Assembly (NCBI GenBank): GCA_016199745.1
Contig: JACQFZ010000052.1
Location: forward strand, 1-52,514
Direction of reading: 5' to 3'
Source of the DNA: Gammaproteobacteria bacterium
Lineage (GTDB): Bacteria > Pseudomonadota > Gammaproteobacteria > Acidiferrobacterales > Sulfurifustaceae
Length of the DNA stretch: 52,514 nt
Positions within the stretch are counted from its first letter, which is position 1. Each line of letters begins with the position of its first letter. The notes beneath the pieces were generated by a model. It saw only the letters and a list, made by a program, of their open reading frames with translations. It was not told the origin of the DNA and did not search any database. The position numbers and the translations under genes were made by a program. Below are positions 7,036 through 16,574 of this stretch, piece by piece.

Positions 7036-10000
7036 ACACGCAAAACGCGACATGCACACACGGACGTTCTCGTTGCGCTCGGCGGCATGGCTGGTGCTGG
7101 TCACTGCGCTCGTCAACATCGCCGGTTGCTTCCCGAACCCACCAAAGGACGACGAGGGCAACGCCAGCTTCGCGCGCGAGGCAATCCCGGTGGTGCTCGG
7201 GCGCCGCGCGTTCGGCGTCGACGAAGTTGAAGTCGTCGCCGACGTCAGCACCTTGCTCGGCCGCGACGTTGCCGCCCGTATGTTGATGAAGGACAACGCT
7301 TACGTCGATCATTGGACCGACACCATCATTGACATCATCAAGATGCAGCGCGATCCCGACGGTGGTTTAGCGGCGCAGGACAGCAACTGTTGGGGTGCGC
7401 CGACGCGCGCTAATCCAGACCCGGCGATCGCGACCTGGGTGCGCGATCACACACCGGCCGCGGCCGGTGCGCCGACGCCGGCATGGAACATGACCGATCT
7501 CGTACGCTCGGCGGTGTTGATCGACGACTTGTCGGTCATCTATCGCGCCAATCTGTTCACGCTATCGATGCGTCGCGCCGGCAGTAGCGGCGGTACTGCC
7601 GAGCTCGCCGATTCGTTGGAGCGCGTTTATCTGAATCGCGATCCGACCTGTTTGCGTTGCCACAATCCCACTTACTCCACGTCGAACAAGACCGACGGTA
7701 GCGGCAACATCACTTGGCGGCGCTTGTGGACCATTCCTGGTCATCCGGAAAAAGCCCTGTTCGGTAACTACTACGATGCCGCCGCTGTTAGTGAACGGCT
7801 AAAGCCGATCATGCGCGGCGATGTGCGCAAACCCGCCGGTGGTGCGTTCGGCATCCGGCCATGGGGTATGGCCGATTCCTGCGCCACTGATACCGCAACG
7901 CCAGCGGCCGCCAACAACAGCACCGTCACCCATCAAGGCTTCCAGACGCTCGGTGCCGGTGCGCCGAATAATCCGAACGCCGGCTTCGGCAGCTTAAACG
8001 GCGCGATGAATCCGAAGGTGTCGTTGTGGGAACTCGAGGCGGCGCTGCGCCAAGGCATCACCAGTCTCAGCGACGGTTACGAACGTTTCCCGGCATCGGC
8101 GCCGTTGTTGCCGCCGGATCAACAACAGTATTGCGACGTCGTCGCCATCTTTTCGTCCAACTGCGTCGGTTGTCACAGCGGTCCGTCGCCGTCGGGCGGT
8201 ATGGATCTGTCGGCGGATCCGGCCGCGCAAATTGTTAACGTCAACACCCAAGCGGGCAGCTCGACACTGGCGAAGCGTGTCGTGCCCGGTAACACCGCGC
8301 AGTCCGAGTTGTCGCGCCGCATCAACGCCGGCGCCTATCCGCCGCGCATGCCGCCGGGCGGCGGCCTAGCGGCCGCCGACAAAACGACGATCGATGCTTG
8401 GATCACCGCCGGCGCGCACAGCATCAGCACCGCCAATTGCAACACCAGCACGATCCCGGATGTGAATCCGGACGAAGCGCTCGCCTTCCTCACCGCGGCC
8501 AATGTGGTTGACGGAATCTGGATGTCGGTCAACGGTTATCGTCTGACCATCGACCACGGCTTCTCGCGCACCGCCGAGCAGCGTGACATGCTGTGGAATC
8601 TCACCGAATACGAATTCGTACCGAACCATTGGTCGCTGAAGACGGTGCTGACCAAGATGATGGGCTCCAATTGGTTCGCACGCCGTGCACCGACGATCAG
8701 TCAGCTCGACAACGCCTATAAACTGCAGCCGTTGCTCGATCCGTGGATCCTGGCCGATCCGACCGACGTGAGTAATCCGAATCCGCCGGCGCATCAGAAA
8801 TTCAACGGCCAAGGCGAGTTAGTGAATCGTTACCGAGTGAACACGGTTTTACGCACGGTTGCGAGCACGCTCGCTTGGAAGCAGCCGCAGCATTTCCCCG
8901 GCGGTGGCTATCCGTCGCCGCTCGATGCCGATCTCGGTCAATACTTCTCGCCGGGTGCTTCTGGATTTAACGGCGTTAACTTCCAATCGTTGCTGGCGTT
9001 GGAATCGCAAGCCGGTCTTTGCAACAAGACCGGTCGCGCCGTCGGTGCGACCGATTGGGTCGATAAGCTGGTCGACGATATTAATGCGCACAACGCTGCT
9101 AACCCGGATGCGCCGGTCACGCTCGGTGAAGCATGGTCGATCCTGAAGGATCGTATGATTCAGGATCCGACGATCGAACGGGCATTGCCGTCGGCGCTCG
9201 TCGGTGTTGCCGGCGCCAAGACCGAAGAACAGGCGTTGATCGCCTTGTTGAACCAAGGCATTGCCGTTGCCGGTGGCGCCGATCTCAATACGCCGACGTC
9301 GGCGCTCACGGCGCCACAGTTGCTCGGCAAGTTGCGCGAAGGTTGCGGCGTTCTGGTGAAGACGCCGGAGTTTCTGCTAAGTAACGTCACTCCGCGCGGC
9401 TACTCGGATAACAACATGCCCGATCCGCCGCGGCTGACGGTATGCATGCCCGGCGAGACCTGCGGTTTCCCGGCATCGTGCGGCTACTGGCGCGGCAAGT
9501 TGTCGAGCATGGGTCACACGGTTGCCTGCCAGGACCGCAGCGTGCGGCCGGCGGTGCGGCGCCTGCGGCCGTGGATCGATACTGACATTTTGATCGCGCT
9601 CGATCCGGGTCCATTCACGCCGATCGAAATTATTCCGCAAATCGATCCGGGTCCGCGTATTCCAGAATTGCGACCGGCGACACGGTTGTCGGCGCTGAAC
9701 GCACCGCTCGCGCGCAGCTCGCTCGACCTGGTGAGTCGGACGCCGTTGATCCTAATCGCGGCGGCGAACACTAGTACCGCCAGCACACTCGATGTTGTTC
9801 GCGACCGTGTCGAGTCGTTGTGCCCGACCGGAATGTGTGGTCATGTGCAACGTCCGAGCCTGGCGGTCGAGCGCTGCTTGCAGAAACCGAGCGCAGACGC
9901 TTGCCGGCTGCTGACGCCGACGTGCGACCCGCGCAGCGCTAGCGGTATCAATGCTTGTGGCCGCCTGCCGGCCGACGTTCACGATTCCGGCGTGCTCGCG

Positions 10001-10507
10001 TTGTGGGGCGAAGGCGCGACGGTCACCGGCGCTAAAGGGGTGCGCCTGCTGCGGGGACCCGACTACAAGTGGGTGACACTCGCGCCGAAAACCACGTTAC
10101 GCACCGGCGACTTGCTGCACGTCCCGCTCAAAGCGGAGCTGCAACTGCAACAAGGCCAAGTACGTTTCGGCAGCAACGCGCTCGAGGTTGCTACCGTCGA
10201 TGGCATCAAGGGTCACCTTATCGCCGTCACCGGCAAATCGGCTGAGCGGCTGTTGGCAACGCCGACCAAGCGCGGCGCGTTGAGCCCAGCGCGGTTGAAA
10301 AAAGAGGCGCAAGCCGGCCTATATGAAACGCGTGCGCCGGCGAAAAAGGACATCGACCGCATCATTAAATATGGTCAGAAGCCGGCCCACGCACCGACGC
10401 TAACGCCGGAACAGATGAATGCCATCAACAAAGACTTTAACGGCATTCATTTCAGCCCCGATCGCGGCGTCACTCCGGACGGGCGCGATATCGAAAAGAA
10501 GCAGTAG
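7025..10507 (+). CDS. Very large dihaem c-type cytochrome-like lipoprotein
   Basis: A 1160-residue protein starting at TTG 7025 (AGAGG upstream; an in-frame ATG at 7052 is an alternative). The signal sequence ends in a lipobox (VNIAGC), so it should be an outer-envelope lipoprotein. Two haem c motifs are seen: CLRCH at residue 209 and CVGCH at residue 380. The second lies in a segment like the planctomycete-type cytochrome domain PSCyt1 (SSNCVGCHSGPSPSGGMDL, then MPPGGGL...IDAWITAGA). The middle is alpha-helical and unassigned. After a Cys-rich patch, the C-terminal 250 residues have a FecR-like beta segment. With the overlapping DUF1501 gene upstream it forms a two-gene export unit; partner DUF1501 families often pair with cytochrome-bearing proteins. 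Confidence 0.75.
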   Translation: MVSKHAKRDMHTRTFSLRSAAWLVLVTALVNIAGCFPNPPKDDEGNASFAREAIPVVLGRRAFGVDEVEVVADVSTLLGRDVAARMLMKDNAYVDHWTDTIIDIIKMQRDPDGGLAAQDSNCWGAPTRANPDPAIATWVRDHTPAAAGAPTPAWNMTDLVRSAVLIDDLSVIYRANLFTLSMRRAGSSGGTAELADSLERVYLNRDPTCLRCHNPTYSTSNKTDGSGNITWRRLWTIPGHPEKALFGNYYDAAAVSERLKPIMRGDVRKPAGGAFGIRPWGMADSCATDTATPAAANNSTVTHQGFQTLGAGAPNNPNAGFGSLNGAMNPKVSLWELEAALRQGITSLSDGYERFPASAPLLPPDQQQYCDVVAIFSSNCVGCHSGPSPSGGMDLSADPAAQIVNVNTQAGSSTLAKRVVPGNTAQSELSRRINAGAYPPRMPPGGGLAAADKTTIDAWITAGAHSISTANCNTSTIPDVNPDEALAFLTAANVVDGIWMSVNGYRLTIDHGFSRTAEQRDMLWNLTEYEFVPNHWSLKTVLTKMMGSNWFARRAPTISQLDNAYKLQPLLDPWILADPTDVSNPNPPAHQKFNGQGELVNRYRVNTVLRTVASTLAWKQPQHFPGGGYPSPLDADLGQYFSPGASGFNGVNFQSLLALESQAGLCNKTGRAVGATDWVDKLVDDINAHNAANPDAPVTLGEAWSILKDRMIQDPTIERALPSALVGVAGAKTEEQALIALLNQGIAVAGGADLNTPTSALTAPQLLGKLREGCGVLVKTPEFLLSNVTPRGYSDNNMPDPPRLTVCMPGETCGFPASCGYWRGKLSSMGHTVACQDRSVRPAVRRLRPWIDTDILIALDPGPFTPIEIIPQIDPGPRIPELRPATRLSALNAPLARSSLDLVSRTPLILIAAANTSTASTLDVVRDRVESLCPTGMCGHVQRPSLAVERCLQKPSADACRLLTPTCDPRSASGINACGRLPADVHDSGVLALWGEGATVTGAKGVRLLRGPDYKWVTLAPKTTLRTGDLLHVPLKAELQLQQGQVRFGSNALEVATVDGIKGHLIAVTGKSAERLLATPTKRGALSPARLKKEAQAGLYETRAPAKKDIDRIIKYGQKPAHAPTLTPEQMNAINKDFNGIHFSPDRGVTPDGRDIEKKQ

Positions 10508-10522
10508 TTATTACAAGATGCG

Positions 10523-10555
10523 GTAGCGGGCCGTTAACGGCCTGCTACTTTTTTT
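10523..10555 (+). terminator. Rho-independent terminator
   Basis: The stem GTAGCGGGCCGTTAACGGCC then TGCTAC is followed by seven T, just after the lipoprotein stop codon. It closes the DUF1501/cytochrome unit. Confidence 0.9.
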
Positions 10556-10749
10556 GTAAACCATGTAAATAATATGTAAATAAGAAGGCTCCGTCCTGTA
10601 GAATTCCCCGAACTTTTATCTGGTGATTGGCCGCCGTCGTCAGACGTTTGGTTGCGTGGTGTTGCTTAGTCAAGCCCCTAGCAATACCTTGTGGTGCCAA
10701 TCAGGTTGACGCCGTTCCGTGGCGTCAAATGCATTTGGGGACATTACCG

Positions 10750-13700
10750 ATGAACATCGAGTCGCAAAATGGAAGTCGCGTGCAGTTGCAATCACTCTCG
10801 CCGCCGCGACGACGCTCGACCGATCGGACATCCGCTGCGAACGAGGTGTCGCTGGCAAAAATGCCGGCGCGGATATTGCTCGCCATCGCCGACGATCGTA
10901 TCCGCAACGATGTCCGCGCGTTGTTCGCGCCGCGTTGGAACGTCGACTACGTCGACAACGGTGCAAAAGCGCTCGCCGCGATACGTGCGCAGCCGCCCGA
11001 TTTAATCGTTGCCGGCGCGGCGATGTCTGGGCTAAGTGGGATCGATCTCCTGCGCGAGTTACGTGCCGACAGCCGCTTGGCGGCGATCCCGGTGATCTTG
11101 CTGTCCGATCCCACTGACCCTATGGCGCGTGAACAGGCGGCGAGCGTCGGTGCCAACGATTACATCGTCAATCCCTTCGCCGCGCGCGAGTTGATCGCGC
11201 GTGCAGCCACGTGTTTGGAAATCGCGCGCGTACGCCGCGAGTCCGACCGGCGCGTTACCGAAATTCTCGAAAGCATCAGCGACTCGGTACAAGTGATCGA
11301 CGTCGCCGGTTGTTATCGCTACTTCAATGCCTGCGCGAAAAAGATGTTCGCTGAGCACGGCATCGACGCCGACACATTGATCGGTCGGCGCGTGTTCGAC
11401 CAGCCATTCCTAGGCACGGGTGACGCCAGCCCCATAGCGCAGGCGATTTCGCGGGTGATGAGCGAACGGGTTCCGCTGACGGTGAAGGACTATTACGAGC
11501 CGTGGAAGCGCTGGTATTCCGTACGCGTTTATCCGACGTCGGCCGGCGGCGTTGCGCTATTTGCGCAGGACATCACTGACCGCGAGTACAACGAACAAGC
11601 GCTGCGCGATTCAGAAGAACGTATGCGGTTGGCGACCGAAGCGGCGCAGGTGTTCGCCTGGGATGTGGATCTGACGACGGAAGCGGTGACCTATTCCGAT
11701 AACGTTGCACCGGTGTTCGGTTACGACAAGCTGCCCGATGTTTTTTTCAATTGGCGTAGCGCGCAGTCGGCGATCCATGACGATGACCGCGAACGTATGC
11801 AGCAAGCGACCGAACGGGCGATCCGCGAAACCGGATCGATGGCCGTGGAGTATCAGGTGCAGGGCGCCGATGGCGTGTTCTTATGGATGGCATCGCATGG
11901 CACGGTGATTCGCAATGCCACCGGCATCCCCACGCGGTTGCTCGGTGTCGGCCAAAACATTAGCCAGCGCAAACGGGCGGAGATGGCGTGGCAGGCCTAT
12001 GCCGCGGAATTTCGCGCGTTCTTCGAGCTGGCGGCGGTCGGCGCTTCGCAAGCCGATGCGACCACGAAAAAATTCATTCGCGTCAATCGTAAGCTCACGG
12101 AAATGCTCGGTTACACCGCGGACGAGCTTTGCGGAATGACATTCGCCGAGGTGACGCATCCCGACGAGCGCAATGCCAACCTGGAGTTGTATGAGCGCGC
12201 CGCCCGCGGCGAGCTGGATGAGTTTACGGTCGAGAAGCGTCTACTGCGCAAAGATGGAACGATCGTTTGGGCGCAGGTCACCGCGTCGGTGATCCACGAT
12301 GCGCGTGGCCGGCCGTTTCGCACCGTGGCGGTGGTCGAAGACATCACCGAACGTAAGCAGGCGAATGAGGCACTCAAGCAGAGCGAGGCACGACTCGCCG
12401 CTGAGTTGCAGGCGATGAGCCGATTGCACGAGCTCAGCACGCGCTTGTTGTTGACTACCGATTTGCCGAGTGCGTTGAACGAAGTGCTCGACGCGGCCAT
12501 CGCCATGCTTGGGGCGGCTATGGGCAACATCCAACTATATAACCCGCAAACAAACGCCTTGGAAATTGCCGTGCAGCGCGGTTTCCAGCGAGAGTTCCTC
12601 GACCATTTCCGCGTGATCAAGATCGATAACAGCACGTCATGCGCGCGGGCGCTGCAGTTAGGCCAACGCGTTATTGTCGAGGACGTTCAATTAGACCCGG
12701 AATTTATCGTACACCGGCAAGTCGCTGTTAACGCCGGTTATCGTGCGGTGCAGTCAACGCCGCTGTTAAGTCGCGACGGTCAGTTGCTTGGCATACTCTC
12801 GACCCACTTTTGCCAGTGCCATCGCCCGTCGGAGCGTGAACTGCGCATGCTCGATCTGTATGCCCACCAGGCCATCGCCATTATCGAGCGGATTCGGGTC
12901 GAGCAAGCGCTACGCGAAAGCGAAGAGCGTTTTCGTACGACCGCCGATAGCTCGCCGATGCTCATCTGGGTAATCGATGCCGCCGGCCGCATCGAGTTCT
13001 TGAACCAAACGTATCTCGAATTTTTCGGTATTACGCGCGAGCAAGCGGTGGAATTCGATTGGGCGGCAATCGTTCATCCGGACGATCGGGAGGCATATGT
13101 CGGCGAATTCACCCGCGCCATTGAGCAACGTACAGCGCTGCAAGTGCGTGGCCGTGTGCGTCGCAGCGATGGTCAATGGCGCTGGATCGAGTCGCGTGGA
13201 AAGCCGCGGCTCGACGCTGCCGGTCGCAGCACCGGTTATGTCGGCAGCTCGGCCGACATCAACGACATTCTCGCCTCGCAGCAAGCATTGACCGATGCCG
13301 ATCGCCGCAAAGACGAATTTTTAGCGACACTTTCGCACGAGTTGCGCAATCCGCTCGTACCGATTCGCAACTCGCTCAACATTCTTCGAATCGCCGGTGA
13401 CATGAGCCCGATGGCCGAGCGCGTGCATCAAATGATGGATCGTCAGGTGGCGCACATGGTGCGTTTGGTCGACGATCTGCTCGAAGTGTCGCGCATCACT
13501 CGTGGTCAGATCGAGTTACGTATAGATCCGGTTGATCTCGCTACGGTCATTAGCGGCGCTATCGAAACGAGTAAGCCGCTAATCGATGCCGCCGATCATC
13601 AGCTGCATGTTGAATTACCGAAGGAAGCGTTGGTGCTGGAAGCCGATGCGGTCCGCCTTACGCAGGTGTTCGCTAATCTGCTCAACAACGCCGCCAAGTA

Positions 13701-14406
13701 CACCGAAACGGCGGGGCAGATCTGGTTAACGATGCGACGCGAGGGTAACGATGTCGTGGTGTCGGTGCGCGATACCGGCATCGGCATTCCGGCGGATGTG
13801 TTGCCGCACGTGTTCGATCTGTTTACTCAGGCGGATCATTCGCGCCGACGCGCGCAGGGCGGTTTAGGTATCGGCCTGACGCTGGTACGTGACTTGGTGC
13901 AGTTGCACGGCGGCAACGTCGAAGCGCGCAGCGCTGGGCCCGGCGAGGGTACGGAAATCGTCGTGCGCTTGCCGTTGCCGGCCGAAGGCCGGGTGTGCGT
14001 GACAGCAAAACCCGCACCTATACAGGCAATGCCTTCGGCGGTGCGGCGGTTGCGTGTACTCGTCGTCGACGATAATCGCGATGTCGCCAATAGTATGAGC
14101 ACGCTGCTGCAGCTGTTGGGCAGCGAGGTCCATACCGTGTACGACGGTGCGTCGGCACTCGAGGCAATTGCCCATTACAAACCGACAATGGCGTTACTGG
14201 ACATCGGTATGCCGGGGTTGGACGGCTATGAAGTCGCACGGCGCGTGCGCCAGCATTATGGAGTGAACGATTTACGACTGGTTGCGTTATCCGGCTGGGG
14301 TCAACAAGAAGACCGCCGACGTTCGCACGAAGCCGGGTTCGACATGCATCTCGTTAAACCGTTGGACTTGGACGCGCTGGAAGTGTTGCTCAATTCGTTT
14401 CCTTGA
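10750..14406 (+). CDS. Multi-PAS hybrid histidine kinase with pseudo-receiver
   Basis: A 1218-residue sensor kinase from ATG 10750 (GGGGAC upstream). Order of domains: N-terminal receiver-like (about 39-155), three PAS/PAC units (about 165-540), GAF (about 560-705), another PAS (about 715-840), HisKA with the phospho-accepting His863 in SHELRNPL, HATPase (N, G1 DTGIGIP and G2 boxes), and a C-terminal receiver with Asp1151 in LLDIGMPG and the Lys of LVKP. The first receiver has Gly89 where the phospho-acceptor Asp belongs and Asn for the switch Lys, so it cannot be phosphorylated in the usual way. There are no membrane helices, so signals are probably cytoplasmic. No response regulator with an output domain lies nearby. 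Confidence 0.92.
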   Translation: MNIESQNGSRVQLQSLSPPRRRSTDRTSAANEVSLAKMPARILLAIADDRIRNDVRALFAPRWNVDYVDNGAKALAAIRAQPPDLIVAGAAMSGLSGIDLLRELRADSRLAAIPVILLSDPTDPMAREQAASVGANDYIVNPFAARELIARAATCLEIARVRRESDRRVTEILESISDSVQVIDVAGCYRYFNACAKKMFAEHGIDADTLIGRRVFDQPFLGTGDASPIAQAISRVMSERVPLTVKDYYEPWKRWYSVRVYPTSAGGVALFAQDITDREYNEQALRDSEERMRLATEAAQVFAWDVDLTTEAVTYSDNVAPVFGYDKLPDVFFNWRSAQSAIHDDDRERMQQATERAIRETGSMAVEYQVQGADGVFLWMASHGTVIRNATGIPTRLLGVGQNISQRKRAEMAWQAYAAEFRAFFELAAVGASQADATTKKFIRVNRKLTEMLGYTADELCGMTFAEVTHPDERNANLELYERAARGELDEFTVEKRLLRKDGTIVWAQVTASVIHDARGRPFRTVAVVEDITERKQANEALKQSEARLAAELQAMSRLHELSTRLLLTTDLPSALNEVLDAAIAMLGAAMGNIQLYNPQTNALEIAVQRGFQREFLDHFRVIKIDNSTSCARALQLGQRVIVEDVQLDPEFIVHRQVAVNAGYRAVQSTPLLSRDGQLLGILSTHFCQCHRPSERELRMLDLYAHQAIAIIERIRVEQALRESEERFRTTADSSPMLIWVIDAAGRIEFLNQTYLEFFGITREQAVEFDWAAIVHPDDREAYVGEFTRAIEQRTALQVRGRVRRSDGQWRWIESRGKPRLDAAGRSTGYVGSSADINDILASQQALTDADRRKDEFLATLSHELRNPLVPIRNSLNILRIAGDMSPMAERVHQMMDRQVAHMVRLVDDLLEVSRITRGQIELRIDPVDLATVISGAIETSKPLIDAADHQLHVELPKEALVLEADAVRLTQVFANLLNNAAKYTETAGQIWLTMRREGNDVVVSVRDTGIGIPADVLPHVFDLFTQADHSRRRAQGGLGIGLTLVRDLVQLHGGNVEARSAGPGEGTEIVVRLPLPAEGRVCVTAKPAPIQAMPSAVRRLRVLVVDDNRDVANSMSTLLQLLGSEVHTVYDGASALEAIAHYKPTMALLDIGMPGLDGYEVARRVRQHYGVNDLRLVALSGWGQQEDRRRSHEAGFDMHLVKPLDLDALEVLLNSFP

Positions 14407-14576
14407 TCTTTCAGAAATCTGCGTAACGCCCGGAGTTATCGCACGCCAGCCGGTGTGTCCGCTAAGGAGGTCTGACAATAGACGACGGCTTGAATCTTTC
14501 TAATAGGTTTGTCACGATGCTTGGTGTGTTGACGTAAGCGTGTCATAAAAAGAAACGTTCAGGGAGAACGACAACA

Positions 14577-14915
14577 GTGGTCAATGCACTTATTCCTTAT
14601 CGCCTGGATTGGCGACCTCTCTGTCATTCGAATCCCGTTTTGTTTCATATACCGCAGGCTGGCTCGTTATCGAATGACATCCAGAGGATGCATGATGAAA
14701 TTCGTCGCCAGGAGAGCAATTTGAATGCGATGAAACAAAGAGGCAACGAACTGAGGAGTCGTATAGAACAATTGCAAAAGAAACTCGGTGCAATCAAAAA
14801 TTCCCTGCTTGCCACAATTCAACGAGGAAAATCCGATATATTTTTATCGGGTTGCAGAATGCAATTGGACAAGCGGAAACAGCAGATGAAACAACAGAGT
14901 CAAGGAGCACCCTGA
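14577..14915 (+). CDS. Small coiled-coil protein, function unknown
   Basis: A 112-residue protein starting at GTG 14577, with GGGAGA about 12 nt upstream. Residues 30-75 form a strong heptad-like coiled coil (NDIQRMHDEIRRQESNLNAM, continuing RGNELRSRIEQLQKKLGAIK). The tail is basic and Gln-rich. It stops 2 nt before the ATG of the Sel1-type lipoprotein gene, so the two are probably one operon, with hcp perhaps following. No family recognised. The first 35 residues look less protein-like, and a later start is possible. Confidence 0.5.
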   Translation: MVNALIPYRLDWRPLCHSNPVLFHIPQAGSLSNDIQRMHDEIRRQESNLNAMKQRGNELRSRIEQLQKKLGAIKNSLLATIQRGKSDIFLSGCRMQLDKRKQQMKQQSQGAP

Positions 14916-14917
14916 CC

Positions 14918-15766
14918 ATGTCGCGCTTTAGCATAAAGGTTGCGCGAATGGCCTTGGTTCTCACTTTTGCCGCTGCCGGCTGCCGCGCGGCTACTACTTC
15001 GCCGCAGGACGCCCAGTGGACGTTGTGTCGATCTGATGCATCTCATTCTAAGAATGCGCTGACACCGGGTTTTTATCTCGAAGACGAAATCAACCGCCGC
15101 ATCGCCGCCTGCCAAGCTTTGCTAACAGCAGACTTTAAAGACCCCGATGTGCATTTCTATCTTGGTCGCTTGCTTCTCCAGAGCATCTACGGCGGCAAGG
15201 AAAAAACCCATGAAAACCAGAACAAGGCCGTCCAGGAATTCCGTCTCGGCCGCGCCGCTGGCAGCACAAAGGCGACGACGGCGCTTGCGTCTCTAATAGA
15301 TGGTGATATCCCCCTTATCCCATCCAAGAATCCCTGGAATGAATCCCGAGCGCTTTACGAAGAAGCCGCTGCTCGTGGCGACCCAATTGCGCAGGTAGAA
15401 GCGGCATTTAAAATTGGTGCCAATCCTAATGGCGACATGCGAGATCTACGGTTGCCGACACCAGAGGAATATCAACGGATACTGGATCTGCTTCAGCGAG
15501 CGTCGGCGCAGGGCAACCCTAAGGCTGATTACTATCTCGGGATGTTTTATGCGTATGATTCTTTCGCAGATAAGTCATTCAAAGATGTTCCGCGCGGCGT
15601 GAAATATTTTAAACAGGCCGCTCGTAAGGCTCACGGCGACATACGCAAACAGGCCGTTGATGAGTTGAAACATCTAGGCCAAAACGTTTCGAGCTATGTT
15701 GTCAGGAACAACCCAGAGGCGGATTGGGAAGACCAACGAATCACGGACCCGATAAATCGCGATTAA
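14918..15766 (+). CDS. Sel1/TPR-repeat lipoprotein
   Basis: A 282-residue protein from ATG 14918, with AAGGAG upstream; the open frame extends further 5' but that part overlaps the preceding gene. The signal sequence ends in a lipobox-like AAAGC at about residue 23, so it is probably lipidated. The mature part contains Sel1-like helical repeats of the form ARGDPIAQVEAAFKIG, AQGNPKADYYLGMFYAYDS and GVKYFKQAARKAHGD, used for protein-protein contacts. Downstream is an hcp gene. Sel1 lipoproteins near type VI effectors can act as immunity or adaptor proteins, but nothing here proves that. Confidence 0.7.
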   Translation: MSRFSIKVARMALVLTFAAAGCRAATTSPQDAQWTLCRSDASHSKNALTPGFYLEDEINRRIAACQALLTADFKDPDVHFYLGRLLLQSIYGGKEKTHENQNKAVQEFRLGRAAGSTKATTALASLIDGDIPLIPSKNPWNESRALYEEAAARGDPIAQVEAAFKIGANPNGDMRDLRLPTPEEYQRILDLLQRASAQGNPKADYYLGMFYAYDSFADKSFKDVPRGVKYFKQAARKAHGDIRKQAVDELKHLGQNVSSYVVRNNPEADWEDQRITDPINRD

Positions 15767-15892
15767 CCGAACTACCGTCGCGCTATCGCATGAACCATAC
15801 ATTGGCTTAGCCAGTGTACCTTAGGGTGGTCTGTTAGTGACGCCAAAAAGAAAAAGCAATGCATTTTCACCATCAGCACCAAGAGAGGATAT

Positions 15893-16381
15893 GTGTCGGT
15901 GTTTATGAGTTACGAAGGTATACGGGGCGAGTCTTCGGACAGCGGGCATAAAAATTGGATCGATATCGTTTCGTTTTCCTGGGGAACGAGTCGTCGAATT
16001 ACCTCGGCCACCTCGACCCAGGGAGACCGTGAATCATCAAACGCGAAAATCACGGATCTGATCCTGACGAAAAAAATGGACAGCTCCTCGCCCAAGCTGT
16101 TCCTGGAATCGTGCTGCGGCACTGGCAAGAACGTGATGCTCCACTTAACAAAAACGGGTTCGGGGGTCGGCGCCGACGTGTTCATGGAATATAACTTGAA
16201 AAAGGCACTTATCAGCAAGTACGAAGTCGGCGGTGAAGCCGCTGACATGGATCGTCCGACCGAAGTTATCACTATCAGCTTCGTCGAACTCGACCTCAGG
16301 TATACACCGTACAACGATAACAATCAGGCGACGTCGCCGATCGCGGTTGGTTTCAATACGGCGACCAACACGAAGAAGTGA
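15893..16381 (+). CDS. hcp: Hcp family type VI secretion tube/effector protein
   Basis: A 162-residue Hcp homologue. Hcp forms the hexameric rings of the type VI secretion tube and is itself exported. The N-terminus follows the family (SVFMSYEGIRGESSDSGHKN then WIDIVSFSWG), with later DLILTKKMDSSSPKLFLESC and VFMEYNLKKALISKY typical of the beta-barrel. GTG 15893 was chosen because it gives the family-length start and sits behind AGAGGA. No other type VI genes (sheath, baseplate, VgrG) are in the window, so this is an orphan copy that must use a machine encoded elsewhere, if one exists. Confidence 0.93.
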   Translation: MSVFMSYEGIRGESSDSGHKNWIDIVSFSWGTSRRITSATSTQGDRESSNAKITDLILTKKMDSSSPKLFLESCCGTGKNVMLHLTKTGSGVGADVFMEYNLKKALISKYEVGGEAADMDRPTEVITISFVELDLRYTPYNDNNQATSPIAVGFNTATNTKK

Positions 16382-16574
16382 GTAAAAAGGTACTTGAGCA
16401 TAGGAGTTTTTTAGCGCCGTGGAGTCGAGACCAAAGGTCAGGTTGCATTTCAAAAAATACAGCCGCGATCTGATTCAGGGTTTGGAATATCTACTACCAG
16501 TGGAGGAGTTGGCACACGCGCTGCCCTGTTCCGTCGACTCGACGGCGGCAACGCGTGTACCTCGCGCCTACGAC

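Noticed and set aside
6429-7286. 285-codon plus-strand frame over the DUF1501 gene
   Set aside because: Arg/His-rich shadow of a high-GC gene in another frame.
14620-14640. TTCGAATCCC resembling a tRNA T-loop
   Set aside because: No acceptor, D or anticodon stems can be drawn around it; it lies in the coiled-coil gene.
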